Of a DNA stretch of 64,000 bases, positions 26,842 through 34,633 are shown piece after piece; position 1 is the stretch's first letter, and each line of letters starts with the position of its first letter. Below the pieces are notes generated by a model. The model worked only from the letters and a program-made list of their open reading frames with translations, made no database searches and was not told where the DNA came from. The translations under genes and the position numbers were made by a program. The DNA is from Desulfobacter latus (GTDB lineage Bacteria; Desulfobacterota; Desulfobacteria; Desulfobacterales; Desulfobacteraceae). The stretch spans positions 1 through 64,000 of the forward strand of contig NZ_JACADJ010000016.1 in assembly GCF_013389365.1 (NCBI RefSeq), read 5' to 3'.

Positions 26842-27891
26842 TTAGTCATCCGGTCCTAAAATCGGTGGTTTATATATGGTTCCGTCAAGACCGATACTCC
26901 ATCCTCTGAAGAACAAAATGTCGGCGATTTCCCGATGCGCCTCGGCCAGGGCAGACCGTTGATTCTTGGGAACAAATACAATATCATCCGGTTTCAGATA
27001 GAAAAAAGTCGACGCATCATCCGGATACAAGGTATCCTGGACATTGACGGCATTGGCGACCAGTTTATTTTTTAAACGTCTGAACACAATAACTTCTTCA
27101 AGCTTGCTGCTGGACTTGAACCCTCCCCCCATGGCCAAGGCCTGCATGATTGAAATTGGTTTCATGACGTTGTAAGTACCAGGCGTGTTGACTTCTCCCA
27201 TAATATAAATCACGGATCCTGAATGCTTTTCTAAAAAGAGATCGACATGCAGACCGGGCAGGACACTGTCATACAGCTTATTGAGGGTCTCTTTAACTTC
27301 GGGAAATGTTTTATGTGCCACAAAAATATCACCGAGAAGGGGAAACGTCGTATATCCATCCGGCCTGACCATAACAAGACGACTTAACCCCCTTGGCGCG
27401 GTATGGAGATCTTTTTTCAGCTCTTTGATTCTTGACCGAAATTCCGGAACCGTTACGTAAATGAGTGGGTCTCTTAAAATTTTACTGTATCGCTGAGTCA
27501 GGTATTCGGTAAGCGCTATAACCGTTTTGTTCACCACATAGACTTCGCCGAGATAGGGAAGAGAAATTTTACCGTCAGGCTGAATTCGCTGGGTTTCATT
27601 GAGCTCCGGAGAATTAACAAATTTAACACTTAATGTATGGTCAATGGCAATTAAGAACTCATTCTTTTCACGCCAGGTCTGAATTTGAAAGAGAACGTCT
27701 ATAATGTCACCAGGTGCCATTTGATAATGGGGGAACAGGTTATCAGACGTGGGATACGTGTCCGCATCAAAAGAAAAGGTGCTGCTGTCCAACCCAACTT
27801 CATGATCTAGTGGTTTATGTCTTCCAGTAGAACAACTGCAAAGTATTATGATGATCAATAGATAAACAACCGAAATAGATTTTTTTTGCAT
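26842..27891 (-). CDS. polysaccharide export lipoprotein (Wza-like, SLBB)
   Basis: A 349-residue secreted lipoprotein. The signal peptide ends in IILCSCS with the likely lipidated cysteine C20. A Poly_export domain follows (YQMAPGDIIDVLFQIQ) with an interrupted SLBB-type repeat: KISLPYLGEVYV and, further on, TTFPLLGDIFV. An SLBB domain lies near residues 225-310 (VYIMGEVNTPGTYNV, ALAMGGGF). Such proteins form the outer-membrane exit channel for capsule or exopolysaccharide. It is the first gene of the minus-strand run wza-wzz-wzy-GT. It shares a 220-base divergent promoter region with the CpsD-like gene. Confidence 0.92.
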   Translation of the reverse strand: MQKKSISVVYLLIIIILCSCSTGRHKPLDHEVGLDSSTFSFDADTYPTSDNLFPHYQMAPGDIIDVLFQIQTWREKNEFLIAIDHTLSVKFVNSPELNETQRIQPDGKISLPYLGEVYVVNKTVIALTEYLTQRYSKILRDPLIYVTVPEFRSRIKELKKDLHTAPRGLSRLVMVRPDGYTTFPLLGDIFVAHKTFPEVKETLNKLYDSVLPGLHVDLFLEKHSGSVIYIMGEVNTPGTYNVMKPISIMQALAMGGGFKSSSKLEEVIVFRRLKNKLVANAVNVQDTLYPDDASTFFYLKPDDIVFVPKNQRSALAEAHREIADILFFRGWSIGLDGTIYKPPILGPDD

Positions 27892-27995
27892 TCGTGTATC
27901 CCAACGGCATTGGAATTGCCATGATTTTGTACCATCCGTTATTTAACATATAATCTTTATTTTTGGCATATTACCCGAGCACCAGATAAAAATCA

Positions 27996-28015
27996 AATTC
28001 TCTTATTCGAGAATT
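27996..28015. promoter_or_regulatory. palindrome in the wza / cpsD-like divergent region
   Basis: AATTCTC and GAGAATT are perfect seven-base arms separated by six bases. They lie about 100 bases from both divergent start codons and are a candidate operator for joint control. No regulator is known. Confidence 0.35.
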
Positions 28016-28114
28016 CAGGCAGGAACCCAAAACCAATAGCTTGCAAATAAATCCATCTTTATGTATTTCAAACCAACCGTCCTTTCAAACGACATGAAAT
28101 AAAGGAATGTATTG

Positions 28115-28939
28115 ATGGAAATTATCAACAGTCTGTTGTCTTTAGATCCAAAAATAAGTGCTGTGTTGGGAATCTTTGTCTTATCTGCGTCTATCTTTTT
28201 TGTGATGCGGAAAATCAGGCGAAAAGAAAATTTAGAAATATCTCGTAAAAATTTTTTGATAGACGACGCATCATTACCAAGTTTGTCACAAAAAGATGAG
28301 GACAGACTGTTTTCAAACTTGGGCGACTTGTCTATGGTCGAAAGTAATCTATTTTGTAATCGTCCAAATAAAGAGGATTACAGAACAATTTATGTATCCA
28401 GCTGTTTTAATGGAGAGGGAAAGACGATCAGTGCCGTTAGTATGGCATTTGCGTTAACCATCAACCAGGGTTCTAACGTGTTGCTTATAGATGGCAACCC
28501 TCGGTCTCCCGGCCTGCATAAACTATTCAAGATCAATTCGTCCCCCGGTTTGATTGACCTTCTTAAAGACCCTGAAACCATCAATGATGTCGCCCGAGAA
28601 ACACGATATAAAAATTTACATGTAATCCCTTTCGGGCACCACTCTTCCGGGCGCCCCAATCTTATCAAAGACAATCAAATTCAAAACATGAACCAGCATC
28701 TTCTCGATCAGTTTGACTATGTTGTATTTGATGGGAATTCCTTGATCGGATCTTCAGATTCCATCATGGTTGCCGGTAATTTCGATACAGTTGCCGTTGT
28801 CGTCCAGGCGGAACTGAGCAAATGGAATATTGTCAAATCCGTTATTGATCGATTGGAAAACGCCGATGTACCGGTGGTCGGGGTAATTTTGAATAAAAGA
28901 AAAAGATACATTCCCCAGTTTCTGTATAACCGCATTTAA
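28115..28939 (+). CDS. CpsD/CapB-type ATPase (BY-kinase-like) for polysaccharide export
   Basis: About 274 residues. One N-terminal membrane helix (about 10-30) precedes a P-loop ATPase domain of the bacterial tyrosine-kinase family. The deviant Walker A reads SCFNGEGKT, the Walker A' reads VLLIDGNPRSPGLH and the Walker B-like strand is FDYVVFDGNS. The last residues contain only two tyrosines (RYIPQFLYNRI), so the tyrosine cluster normally autophosphorylated in BY-kinases is nearly absent. It may serve as an ATPase partner of the Wzz-like protein rather than a kinase. ATG at 28115, with AAGGAA upstream, is preferred over the adjacent TTG at 28112. Confidence 0.82.
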   Translation: MEIINSLLSLDPKISAVLGIFVLSASIFFVMRKIRRKENLEISRKNFLIDDASLPSLSQKDEDRLFSNLGDLSMVESNLFCNRPNKEDYRTIYVSSCFNGEGKTISAVSMAFALTINQGSNVLLIDGNPRSPGLHKLFKINSSPGLIDLLKDPETINDVARETRYKNLHVIPFGHHSSGRPNLIKDNQIQNMNQHLLDQFDYVVFDGNSLIGSSDSIMVAGNFDTVAVVVQAELSKWNIVKSVIDRLENADVPVVGVILNKRKRYIPQFLYNRI

Positions 28940-28960
28940 GGCCGGTATAAAAGATTTCGG

Positions 28961-29089
28961 CCTTGGTCATATTTTAGGCCATACGGATTTCCGGTAGGTT
29001 GGGTTGAGGAACGAAACCCAACGCCGATAAGTTGTTGGGTTTCATTTCGTTCAACCCAACCTACGCTGTGGCCGATGTTATGACCAAGC
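28961..29089. repeat. long nested inverted repeat between convergent genes
   Basis: Outer arms CTTGGTCATA (28962-28971) and TATGACCAAG (29079-29088) are perfect. Inside lies a second pair starting GTAGGTTGGGTTGA and ending TTCAACCCAACCTAC. The element fills the gap between the convergent cpsD-like and REC-sugar-transferase genes and may act as a two-way terminator. The inner GTAGGTTGGGTTG motif is a known type of bacterial palindromic repeat. A partial copy of the outer part occurs at 48775-48831. Confidence 0.8.
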
Positions 29090-29097
29090 CCAAAATT

Positions 29098-30174
29098 TCA
29101 ATATGCGCCTTTGCCATGGAAAACGGCAGACAGTGTCTGCCACATCACTTTCAGATCCAAACGCCAGCTTTGGCGTTCAATGTAATCGATATCCATCTCA
29201 GCACGTTCAATAAAATCGACATCACTGCGTCCACTGACTTGCCATAACCCTGTAAGCCCCGGGCGCACTTCAAGTCTTTCGGTTTGCCAGAGTTTATACG
29301 TTTCTGCTTTAAACGAGGTTGGACGAGGCCCGACGAAACTCATATCCCCAATGAGAATATTGATGAGCTGTGGAAGTTCATCAAGGCTTGTTTTCCTGAG
29401 CATTCGACCCACTTTTGTCATTCGAGGATCATTGGTGATTTTAAAATCCGGCCAAGTCAATTCATTCAGGTGTTCATATTTCAATTTCAACTCGTCTGCG
29501 TTCTCCAGCATCGTGCGGAATTTTAACATCTTGAATCGTTTTCCGTTTAATCCGGTTCGTTCTTGAAAAAACATGACCGGACCCGGCGAATCAATCCGTA
29601 TCGCGATGACAATGCCGATCATCACCGGAAGTGCAAAGGGAAGTTGAACCAGAGCAAAAAAGAAGTCAAAAACTCGCTTTGTTATTTGAAACCAACGCCT
29701 GAAAATACCACTTTTATAGTGCGGAAGCATTATGGGGACCTTGATGGTACGCTTGGGGATATATCGTTCAGCGTCAGAGCTATGGCGGTATCTTCGAAGA
29801 TGAATGCTGATACGCAAAAGAAGCTCTTCCTGACTAAATGGTTTAATGACAATATCATCAGCACCCGCTTCAACCCCTTTTCTTTTATCTTCCATTGTTG
29901 CGCGGGAAGGCATTAACAAAATGGGAAGGTAGAGAAAACGATCAAAGTGTCTTATCGTACTCACTGTTTTAAAGCCATCCATTTCAGGTATGTCGACATC
30001 AATCAGAATAATATTGGGAACCCACTCTGAAATGACTTCAAGGGCTTCAGACGCATTGGATACACTTCTGGTCGTGTATCCCTCAGCGTTAACCGTTTTT
30101 TCTATCCATTCCTGTTGTGAGGTATCGGCAATAACAATTAAAATCCTGCCCTTTTTGATCATTTTAGTATTCAT
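29098..30174 (-). CDS. receiver domain fused to initiating sugar transferase
   Basis: A 358-residue fusion. Residues 10-128 form a CheY-like receiver with phosphoacceptor D59 in LIDVDIPEMDG and the conserved lysine K111 in IKPFS. The usual N-terminal acidic pair is reduced to one aspartate (D17). Residues about 160-358 form a polyprenyl-phosphate glycosyl-1-phosphate transferase with a single membrane segment (about 168-192). Its hallmarks are SPGPVMFFQERTG, FKMLKFRTM, RKTSLDELPQL, GDMSFVGPRP and RPGLTGLWQVSGRS. It should load the first sugar phosphate onto undecaprenyl phosphate. The receiver implies direct phosphorylation control of this committed step. It is 12 bases downstream of the degenerate GGDEF gene on the same strand. 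Confidence 0.93.
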   Translation of the reverse strand: MNTKMIKKGRILIVIADTSQQEWIEKTVNAEGYTTRSVSNASEALEVISEWVPNIILIDVDIPEMDGFKTVSTIRHFDRFLYLPILLMPSRATMEDKRKGVEAGADDIVIKPFSQEELLLRISIHLRRYRHSSDAERYIPKRTIKVPIMLPHYKSGIFRRWFQITKRVFDFFFALVQLPFALPVMIGIVIAIRIDSPGPVMFFQERTGLNGKRFKMLKFRTMLENADELKLKYEHLNELTWPDFKITNDPRMTKVGRMLRKTSLDELPQLINILIGDMSFVGPRPTSFKAETYKLWQTERLEVRPGLTGLWQVSGRSDVDFIERAEMDIDYIERQSWRLDLKVMWQTLSAVFHGKGAY

Positions 30175-30186
30175 ATCTGTTGTATT

Positions 30187-31029
30187 TTAGCTTTGAAAAA
30201 AGAGTTCGCTATTGGTCTCAGGCATTTTTTTTTCGAGGTCTGCGCTTGCCAGATCAAGCAGACCATTCAGGGTAACAGAATGGTCCGGAAAACTGGAGAG
30301 GCCGAAATCCAAATTGATTTTTAAATTGACGTGTGCCTTTTTGGTTAATGAATCGAGTACTGCATATGCATCTTTTTCACTTGTTTCTGGTAACAGGACA
30401 ATCAATTCATTGTTTTTGATAACGATCAAGTCGGTATCTCTCAACTCGTCCGAAAACAGTTTTGCAACCTTGGCCTGTGCATATCGATCAACAAATGCTC
30501 TTTGCATTTCTTTAAGTAATTCAGTCGGTTGATATTGTCCGGGGTCAACCTTGGGGCGCACCTTAATTAGTGAAAGCGGGTGTTGAAATCGCCTGCACCG
30601 TTTGACTTCTCTATACATATCTTCAGTATCTTCGGAGTCATATAATTTCGGACTCATTCCGATCTGTTGAAATGTCAAATTTTCGATGGTCTCTTCAAAT
30701 TCATTAAAATTAGCGCTTATTTTTTGCGACAGTTGACAGGTGAAAACCAATGAAAGTATTTCCGTACCCGTCAGGGGTAGGGATTCACCGAACACTTCAT
30801 ATCCCAATAGCGGCTTTAATACCAAATAACCGGCAAAAGAGAATAAACAAAAACCATAACGTTGAAACGTTTTCATCACTCTTGACAAAAAAAGAGTCAG
30901 GCAAGACATCAACGGCGTATAAACATACACAAAGCTCGAAAGGTTAACCGCCTCAAAGACGCGCTCAATGTTAAAAAAAATAAAAAACCAGAAGATGAGA
31001 AAAGAAATGTATGTTCTTTGACGAAACAT
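30187..31029 (-). CDS. membrane protein with degenerate GGDEF domain
   Basis: A 280-residue protein. Four or so hydrophobic segments fill residues 5-105. The C-terminal 150 residues follow the layout of a diguanylate cyclase (FQHPLSLIKVRP, ELRDTDLIV.., LTKKAHVNLKINLDFGLSSFPDHS). In the place of the catalytic GG(D/E)EF motif it has KNNELIVLLPET, so c-di-GMP synthesis is very unlikely. It could act as a nucleotide sensor or scaffold. It is transcribed just ahead of the REC-sugar-transferase gene, suggesting that it regulates or anchors polymer initiation. Confidence 0.75.
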   Translation of the reverse strand: MFRQRTYISFLIFWFFIFFNIERVFEAVNLSSFVYVYTPLMSCLTLFLSRVMKTFQRYGFCLFSFAGYLVLKPLLGYEVFGESLPLTGTEILSLVFTCQLSQKISANFNEFEETIENLTFQQIGMSPKLYDSEDTEDMYREVKRCRRFQHPLSLIKVRPKVDPGQYQPTELLKEMQRAFVDRYAQAKVAKLFSDELRDTDLIVIKNNELIVLLPETSEKDAYAVLDSLTKKAHVNLKINLDFGLSSFPDHSVTLNGLLDLASADLEKKMPETNSELFFQS

Positions 31030-31129
31030 GGCAGCCTTTTTTATGTTTAATATTAGTCAATGTCTGTATACGCTCAGGTGTTTATGATAAAATTGAGAAT
31101 TAATCAATAATTTGTTATTGAGGTGATAA

Positions 31130-32590
31130 TTGGGGAAACGGGAAGCACCTATACTAAAAAACATTATTCACTATTCGGCCAGTCATTATTTCAGACAGTT
31201 TTTAAGCATCTTGACTGCGTTTATTCGCCCAAAGCTTCTATCACCTGAGTATTTCGGATTGTGGAACCTCATGAAGACCATCCAAACCTATGCAGCCTAT
31301 TCTCATATGGGTGCCCGGTCATCCATGCGCTATCAAATCCCTTTTCACCTCGCCCGAAACGAAAAAAAAGAGATCAACCAGATCAAAGGGGCAGCATTTT
31401 GGGGTGCATTTTTCATCAATGGGGTGATTGCACTCTTTCTCTTATTTTCTGCTTTTCTGGATCGCTTTGACCTCATTGAACGGATCGGACTTTTATCCTT
31501 TGCCTTCATTGTCCTGCTGCAGGGGTATTGTGAATACAAAATCGCTCTTTTAAAATCTTACCAGGCGTTTAAGGGCATCAGCCGAGCCAATTACATTCAA
31601 TACACCTTGATGTTTTTATCCACGATCTGCTTTATTTGGTTTTGGGGAATTATCGGCGCGTTTTTCAGCCTGATTTTCTCATTGGGAATCATGGCACTCT
31701 ATTTTAAAATAAAAGCCCCTGAAAATGAAACGTTGAACTTTAACCCCACGATTTTCATCAAGCTGGTTCGCTATGGATTTCCCATTTTGATGTTCAATAT
31801 CATCACCATTTTGATACGAACATCGGATCGGATTCTCGTCTCATCTCTTATTGGAATGGAAGCGTTGGGACACTATTCCATTGCCATCATGATTTTGGGA
31901 TTTTTGATGAATGTGCCCGGGGTCTCCAGAGAGATAATTGAACCGAAGATCATGGAGCAAAAAGGGCAACGCGCTTCGGAAATCTGGATGAGAGAATACT
32001 TTATTCAACCGGCAATCAATACCGCCTATCTAATGCCCCTTCTCATCGGTGGGGTGTTCTTTTTCTTGCCGTTTTTCATAAAAATGGTCTTACCGGCATA
32101 TGAGGCAGGTATCGTGCCTGCCCATATTTTGTTGGCCGGCGGCTATTTTTTAGCGCTTTCTTACACGGTGCGGGGCGTTATCGTGGCCATGGATCTTCAG
32201 CTTCAAGCGGCATGGGTGATGATGATCGCACTTTTTGTTAATGTTGTTGCCGGCATATTGTTCATCCGGGCCGATTTCGGAATTTCCGGTATCGCTTTGG
32301 GAAGCAGTCTCTCATTTGGGGTCTTATGGATTTCTCAATTGATCTTTCTGTGCATGAAAGATCTCATTTTAAAAAATCTTATCGTATCTCATCTGCTGTC
32401 GCTTGGACTGCCGTTCCTTGCCATGTTATTATCCATAGAATTGATTCAGTATATCTGTGCAGCCCTGCCCATCACCAATGAATTGATAGCCGCATTGGTG
32501 AAGCTGATTTTCTTTTTCGGTATCTGGTTGGCTCTGATGTGGATCAAGAAAGATACGCATACCGTTATGAATCGTTTTAGTGCCAAATAA
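31130..32590 (+). CDS. Wzx-type polysaccharide flippase
   Basis: A 486-residue membrane protein with about twelve to fourteen helices of the MATE/MOP flippase superfamily. It should move lipid-linked repeat units to the outer face of the inner membrane for the Wzy-like polymerase. The start is a TTG at 31130, supported by GAGGTGA four bases upstream; no ATG lies near. The N-terminal segment HYSASHYFRQFLSI is typical of polysaccharide-locus members. It is first in the plus-strand run wzx / HprK-like / GT2 / FnIII protein and divergent from the degenerate GGDEF gene (100-base gap). Confidence 0.9.
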   Translation: MGKREAPILKNIIHYSASHYFRQFLSILTAFIRPKLLSPEYFGLWNLMKTIQTYAAYSHMGARSSMRYQIPFHLARNEKKEINQIKGAAFWGAFFINGVIALFLLFSAFLDRFDLIERIGLLSFAFIVLLQGYCEYKIALLKSYQAFKGISRANYIQYTLMFLSTICFIWFWGIIGAFFSLIFSLGIMALYFKIKAPENETLNFNPTIFIKLVRYGFPILMFNIITILIRTSDRILVSSLIGMEALGHYSIAIMILGFLMNVPGVSREIIEPKIMEQKGQRASEIWMREYFIQPAINTAYLMPLLIGGVFFFLPFFIKMVLPAYEAGIVPAHILLAGGYFLALSYTVRGVIVAMDLQLQAAWVMMIALFVNVVAGILFIRADFGISGIALGSSLSFGVLWISQLIFLCMKDLILKNLIVSHLLSLGLPFLAMLLSIELIQYICAALPITNELIAALVKLIFFFGIWLALMWIKKDTHTVMNRFSAK

Positions 32591-32602
32591 AAGGGATTCT
32601 CC

Positions 32603-33703
32603 ATGCATACAGTCGATTTCTATCTCTATAATTTTATTAAAATTCGGTCCGTTGGAATGCCTTCGGATGTCAATCGCCTCATTTTGGAACAACTCAGGTG
32701 CTTTGTTTCCAAATCAAATATGAGTTCAACGCGTTTATCTGAACAACCGGATATCCATATAGAGTGCTGTTCGGATTTGCCGACACTCAATGGTAGAGGC
32801 GAACAATTGGGCTCCTCTTTTAACTTTAACGTGATACGATCCTTGAAATCGGATAGGGTCATGGTGATTTTTAATTACAGAGGGGTACCGGATGTCGTGT
32901 TGGATTTTACGGCACCCGACGTCCCTGTCCATATTTCGTTCAGACGTAGAAAAGGGATTGCACGACGGGTGTACGGATTGCTTCTTTTTGGGATTATCCA
33001 GGCGCTTAAAATGAATCATGATCTCCTGTGCCACGGCGCCGTTCTCCAGAAGGACCAAAAAGGCATACTGATCGCAGGACATCGAGGCATCGGAAAAACA
33101 ATGATACTGCTCTCTCTACTGAAAGCCGGGTGGGGTTATATCGGGGACGACAAATTTATCCTTTCAGACGGAAAGGCCTATCTTTTTCAGGATTTTATTG
33201 TTCTTCGAGATCACCACTTCTCAGCATTACCTTGGTTGACAGGTCGCGATCCTGATTTTGCTCGCTTTGCCAAAAAAGCCAAACTGCAAAAGTACCTTCA
33301 ATATCAGATACTGAAATGGCTTCCACAAAAAATACTCCCTTCTTTGGATCGCTTTTTGAATCCAGCGATGCGCGTCACACCGGATCGGATATGCAAACAG
33401 GCCGTCACGTTAAGTGAGACAACGATTTCAACGGGCATTGTTCTCGGTCAAGGAGATCGTTTTGAAGCAAAGGAAATCTCTCGAAAGGCATTCATTCAAA
33501 AATTTGACCTGCTTCAGCAGATGGCGATTCGAGAATACAATGATCTGGAAAAAATGATCTATTATTATTGTCCTAAGCGCCAAATAAATTGGGCACAGGT
33601 GTTGGATGACAATATTCACGGCAACCGGTTTATCGACATAACAGTTCCCATGAATGTGGGATTTGACAGTATTGGAAAAAAGGTGGTCCAATGTTTAACG
33701 TAA
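32603..33703 (+). CDS. HPr-kinase-like P-loop protein in exopolysaccharide locus
   Basis: A 366-residue protein. A domain related to the HprK C-terminal kinase lies at about 130-250: LLCHGAVLQKDQKGILIAG, the Walker A GHRGIGKTMIL, and WGYIGDDKFIL with the acidic pair typical for this fold. The N-terminal 130 residues are not recognised. Proteins of this type occur in polysaccharide and peptide-modification loci, where they are thought to phosphorylate a small molecule or protein; no substrate is known here. ATG at 32603 is preceded by AAAGGG. The 3' end overlaps the next GT2 gene by 13 bases in another frame. Confidence 0.78.
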   Translation: MHTVDFYLYNFIKIRSVGMPSDVNRLILEQLRCFVSKSNMSSTRLSEQPDIHIECCSDLPTLNGRGEQLGSSFNFNVIRSLKSDRVMVIFNYRGVPDVVLDFTAPDVPVHISFRRRKGIARRVYGLLLFGIIQALKMNHDLLCHGAVLQKDQKGILIAGHRGIGKTMILLSLLKAGWGYIGDDKFILSDGKAYLFQDFIVLRDHHFSALPWLTGRDPDFARFAKKAKLQKYLQYQILKWLPQKILPSLDRFLNPAMRVTPDRICKQAVTLSETTISTGIVLGQGDRFEAKEISRKAFIQKFDLLQQMAIREYNDLEKMIYYYCPKRQINWAQVLDDNIHGNRFIDITVPMNVGFDSIGKKVVQCLT

Positions 33704-34629
33704 CCCTGATTATACCGACCTATAATCGTCCAAAGCTCCTTAACGACTGTATTGAATCAATCCTGATCCAAACCCGGCTACCCGATGAACTGATCGTGGT
33801 CGATGACGGAGATCTTGATGAAATCCCCCTTGAATCCCAGTGTACTCAGGCAGGTATCGCCTTGAGATATATCAAAAAAGATGTCCCCGGGCTCACGGAG
33901 TCCAGAAATGCCGGCGTCCGGATCGCCACAGGGGATATTATTTTCTTTTTAGATGATGATGTCATCCTGGACCGGGAGTATATCGATCAGATCATGGTGG
34001 TATATGAAAATGCCCCGGATGATCGGATCGGAGGGGTGGGCGGTGCCATTACCAATATAAAGCCAATGCATCTTCATAGACGGCTCAGACGATGGGTGGA
34101 ACGCTTTTTCATAATTTCCGGTTTCCAGGAAGGGCGTGTGTTGCCATCGGGCTACTTTACCGATTTTACGGCATCGATCCCCGGAGGAGAAACGCTTAAA
34201 GATGTTGATTTTTTGTCCGGCGGGGTCATGTCTTTTAAGCGGCAAATTTTTGAGCAATTTCGATTTACCGATCGGTACCGCGCCTACGGGTTGGGGGAAG
34301 ATAAGGACTTTACTTTTCAGGTCGCCCAGCAGTACCGCCTTGTCTTTAATAAAAAAGCCACGCTGGTTCATTTAGAAGCCATTGAAATGAGACCGGATAA
34401 ACGGCTGTGGGGTAAAAAGTTTGTACTGGGAAGATATCTGTTTTTCAGAGACCATGTCCTTAAAAATCCATGGCAGTGGATTCTGTTTGCCTACGCCACA
34501 ACCGGGTATCTCATCATCAGAACTATGATTTTCTATGTATCGTGGCGAAAGGAGAATGCAGAGCACGTCCTGGGCATTTTAGATGGTATTTATGACATTA
34601 TCAGGCAACGTGTTTTGATCAGGAGGTGA
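33691..34629 (+). CDS. family 2 glycosyltransferase
   Basis: A 312-residue GT-A fold enzyme. The N-terminal motifs are TLIIPTYNRPKLL, VVDDGD and the metal-binding FFLDDDVILD (DDD, about residues 88-91). Beyond the catalytic region the GLGEDKDFTFQV segment supplies the conserved ED base. A short hydrophobic stretch near 262-285 may tether it to the membrane. It presumably adds one sugar to the lipid-linked repeat unit. The start overlaps the HprK-like gene; the following FnIII gene begins five bases after the stop. Confidence 0.9.
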   Translation: MFNVTLIIPTYNRPKLLNDCIESILIQTRLPDELIVVDDGDLDEIPLESQCTQAGIALRYIKKDVPGLTESRNAGVRIATGDIIFFLDDDVILDREYIDQIMVVYENAPDDRIGGVGGAITNIKPMHLHRRLRRWVERFFIISGFQEGRVLPSGYFTDFTASIPGGETLKDVDFLSGGVMSFKRQIFEQFRFTDRYRAYGLGEDKDFTFQVAQQYRLVFNKKATLVHLEAIEMRPDKRLWGKKFVLGRYLFFRDHVLKNPWQWILFAYATTGYLIIRTMIFYVSWRKENAEHVLGILDGIYDIIRQRVLIRR

Positions 34630-34633
34630 ACCC

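Noticed and set aside
28115-28939. Classifying the CpsD-like protein as an active tyrosine kinase
   Set aside because: The C-terminal tyrosine cluster expected for autophosphorylation is nearly absent, so it is described as an ATPase of that family only.
30187-31029. Calling the GGDEF-like protein a diguanylate cyclase
   Set aside because: The GG(D/E)EF motif is replaced by NNEL, so catalytic activity cannot be supported.
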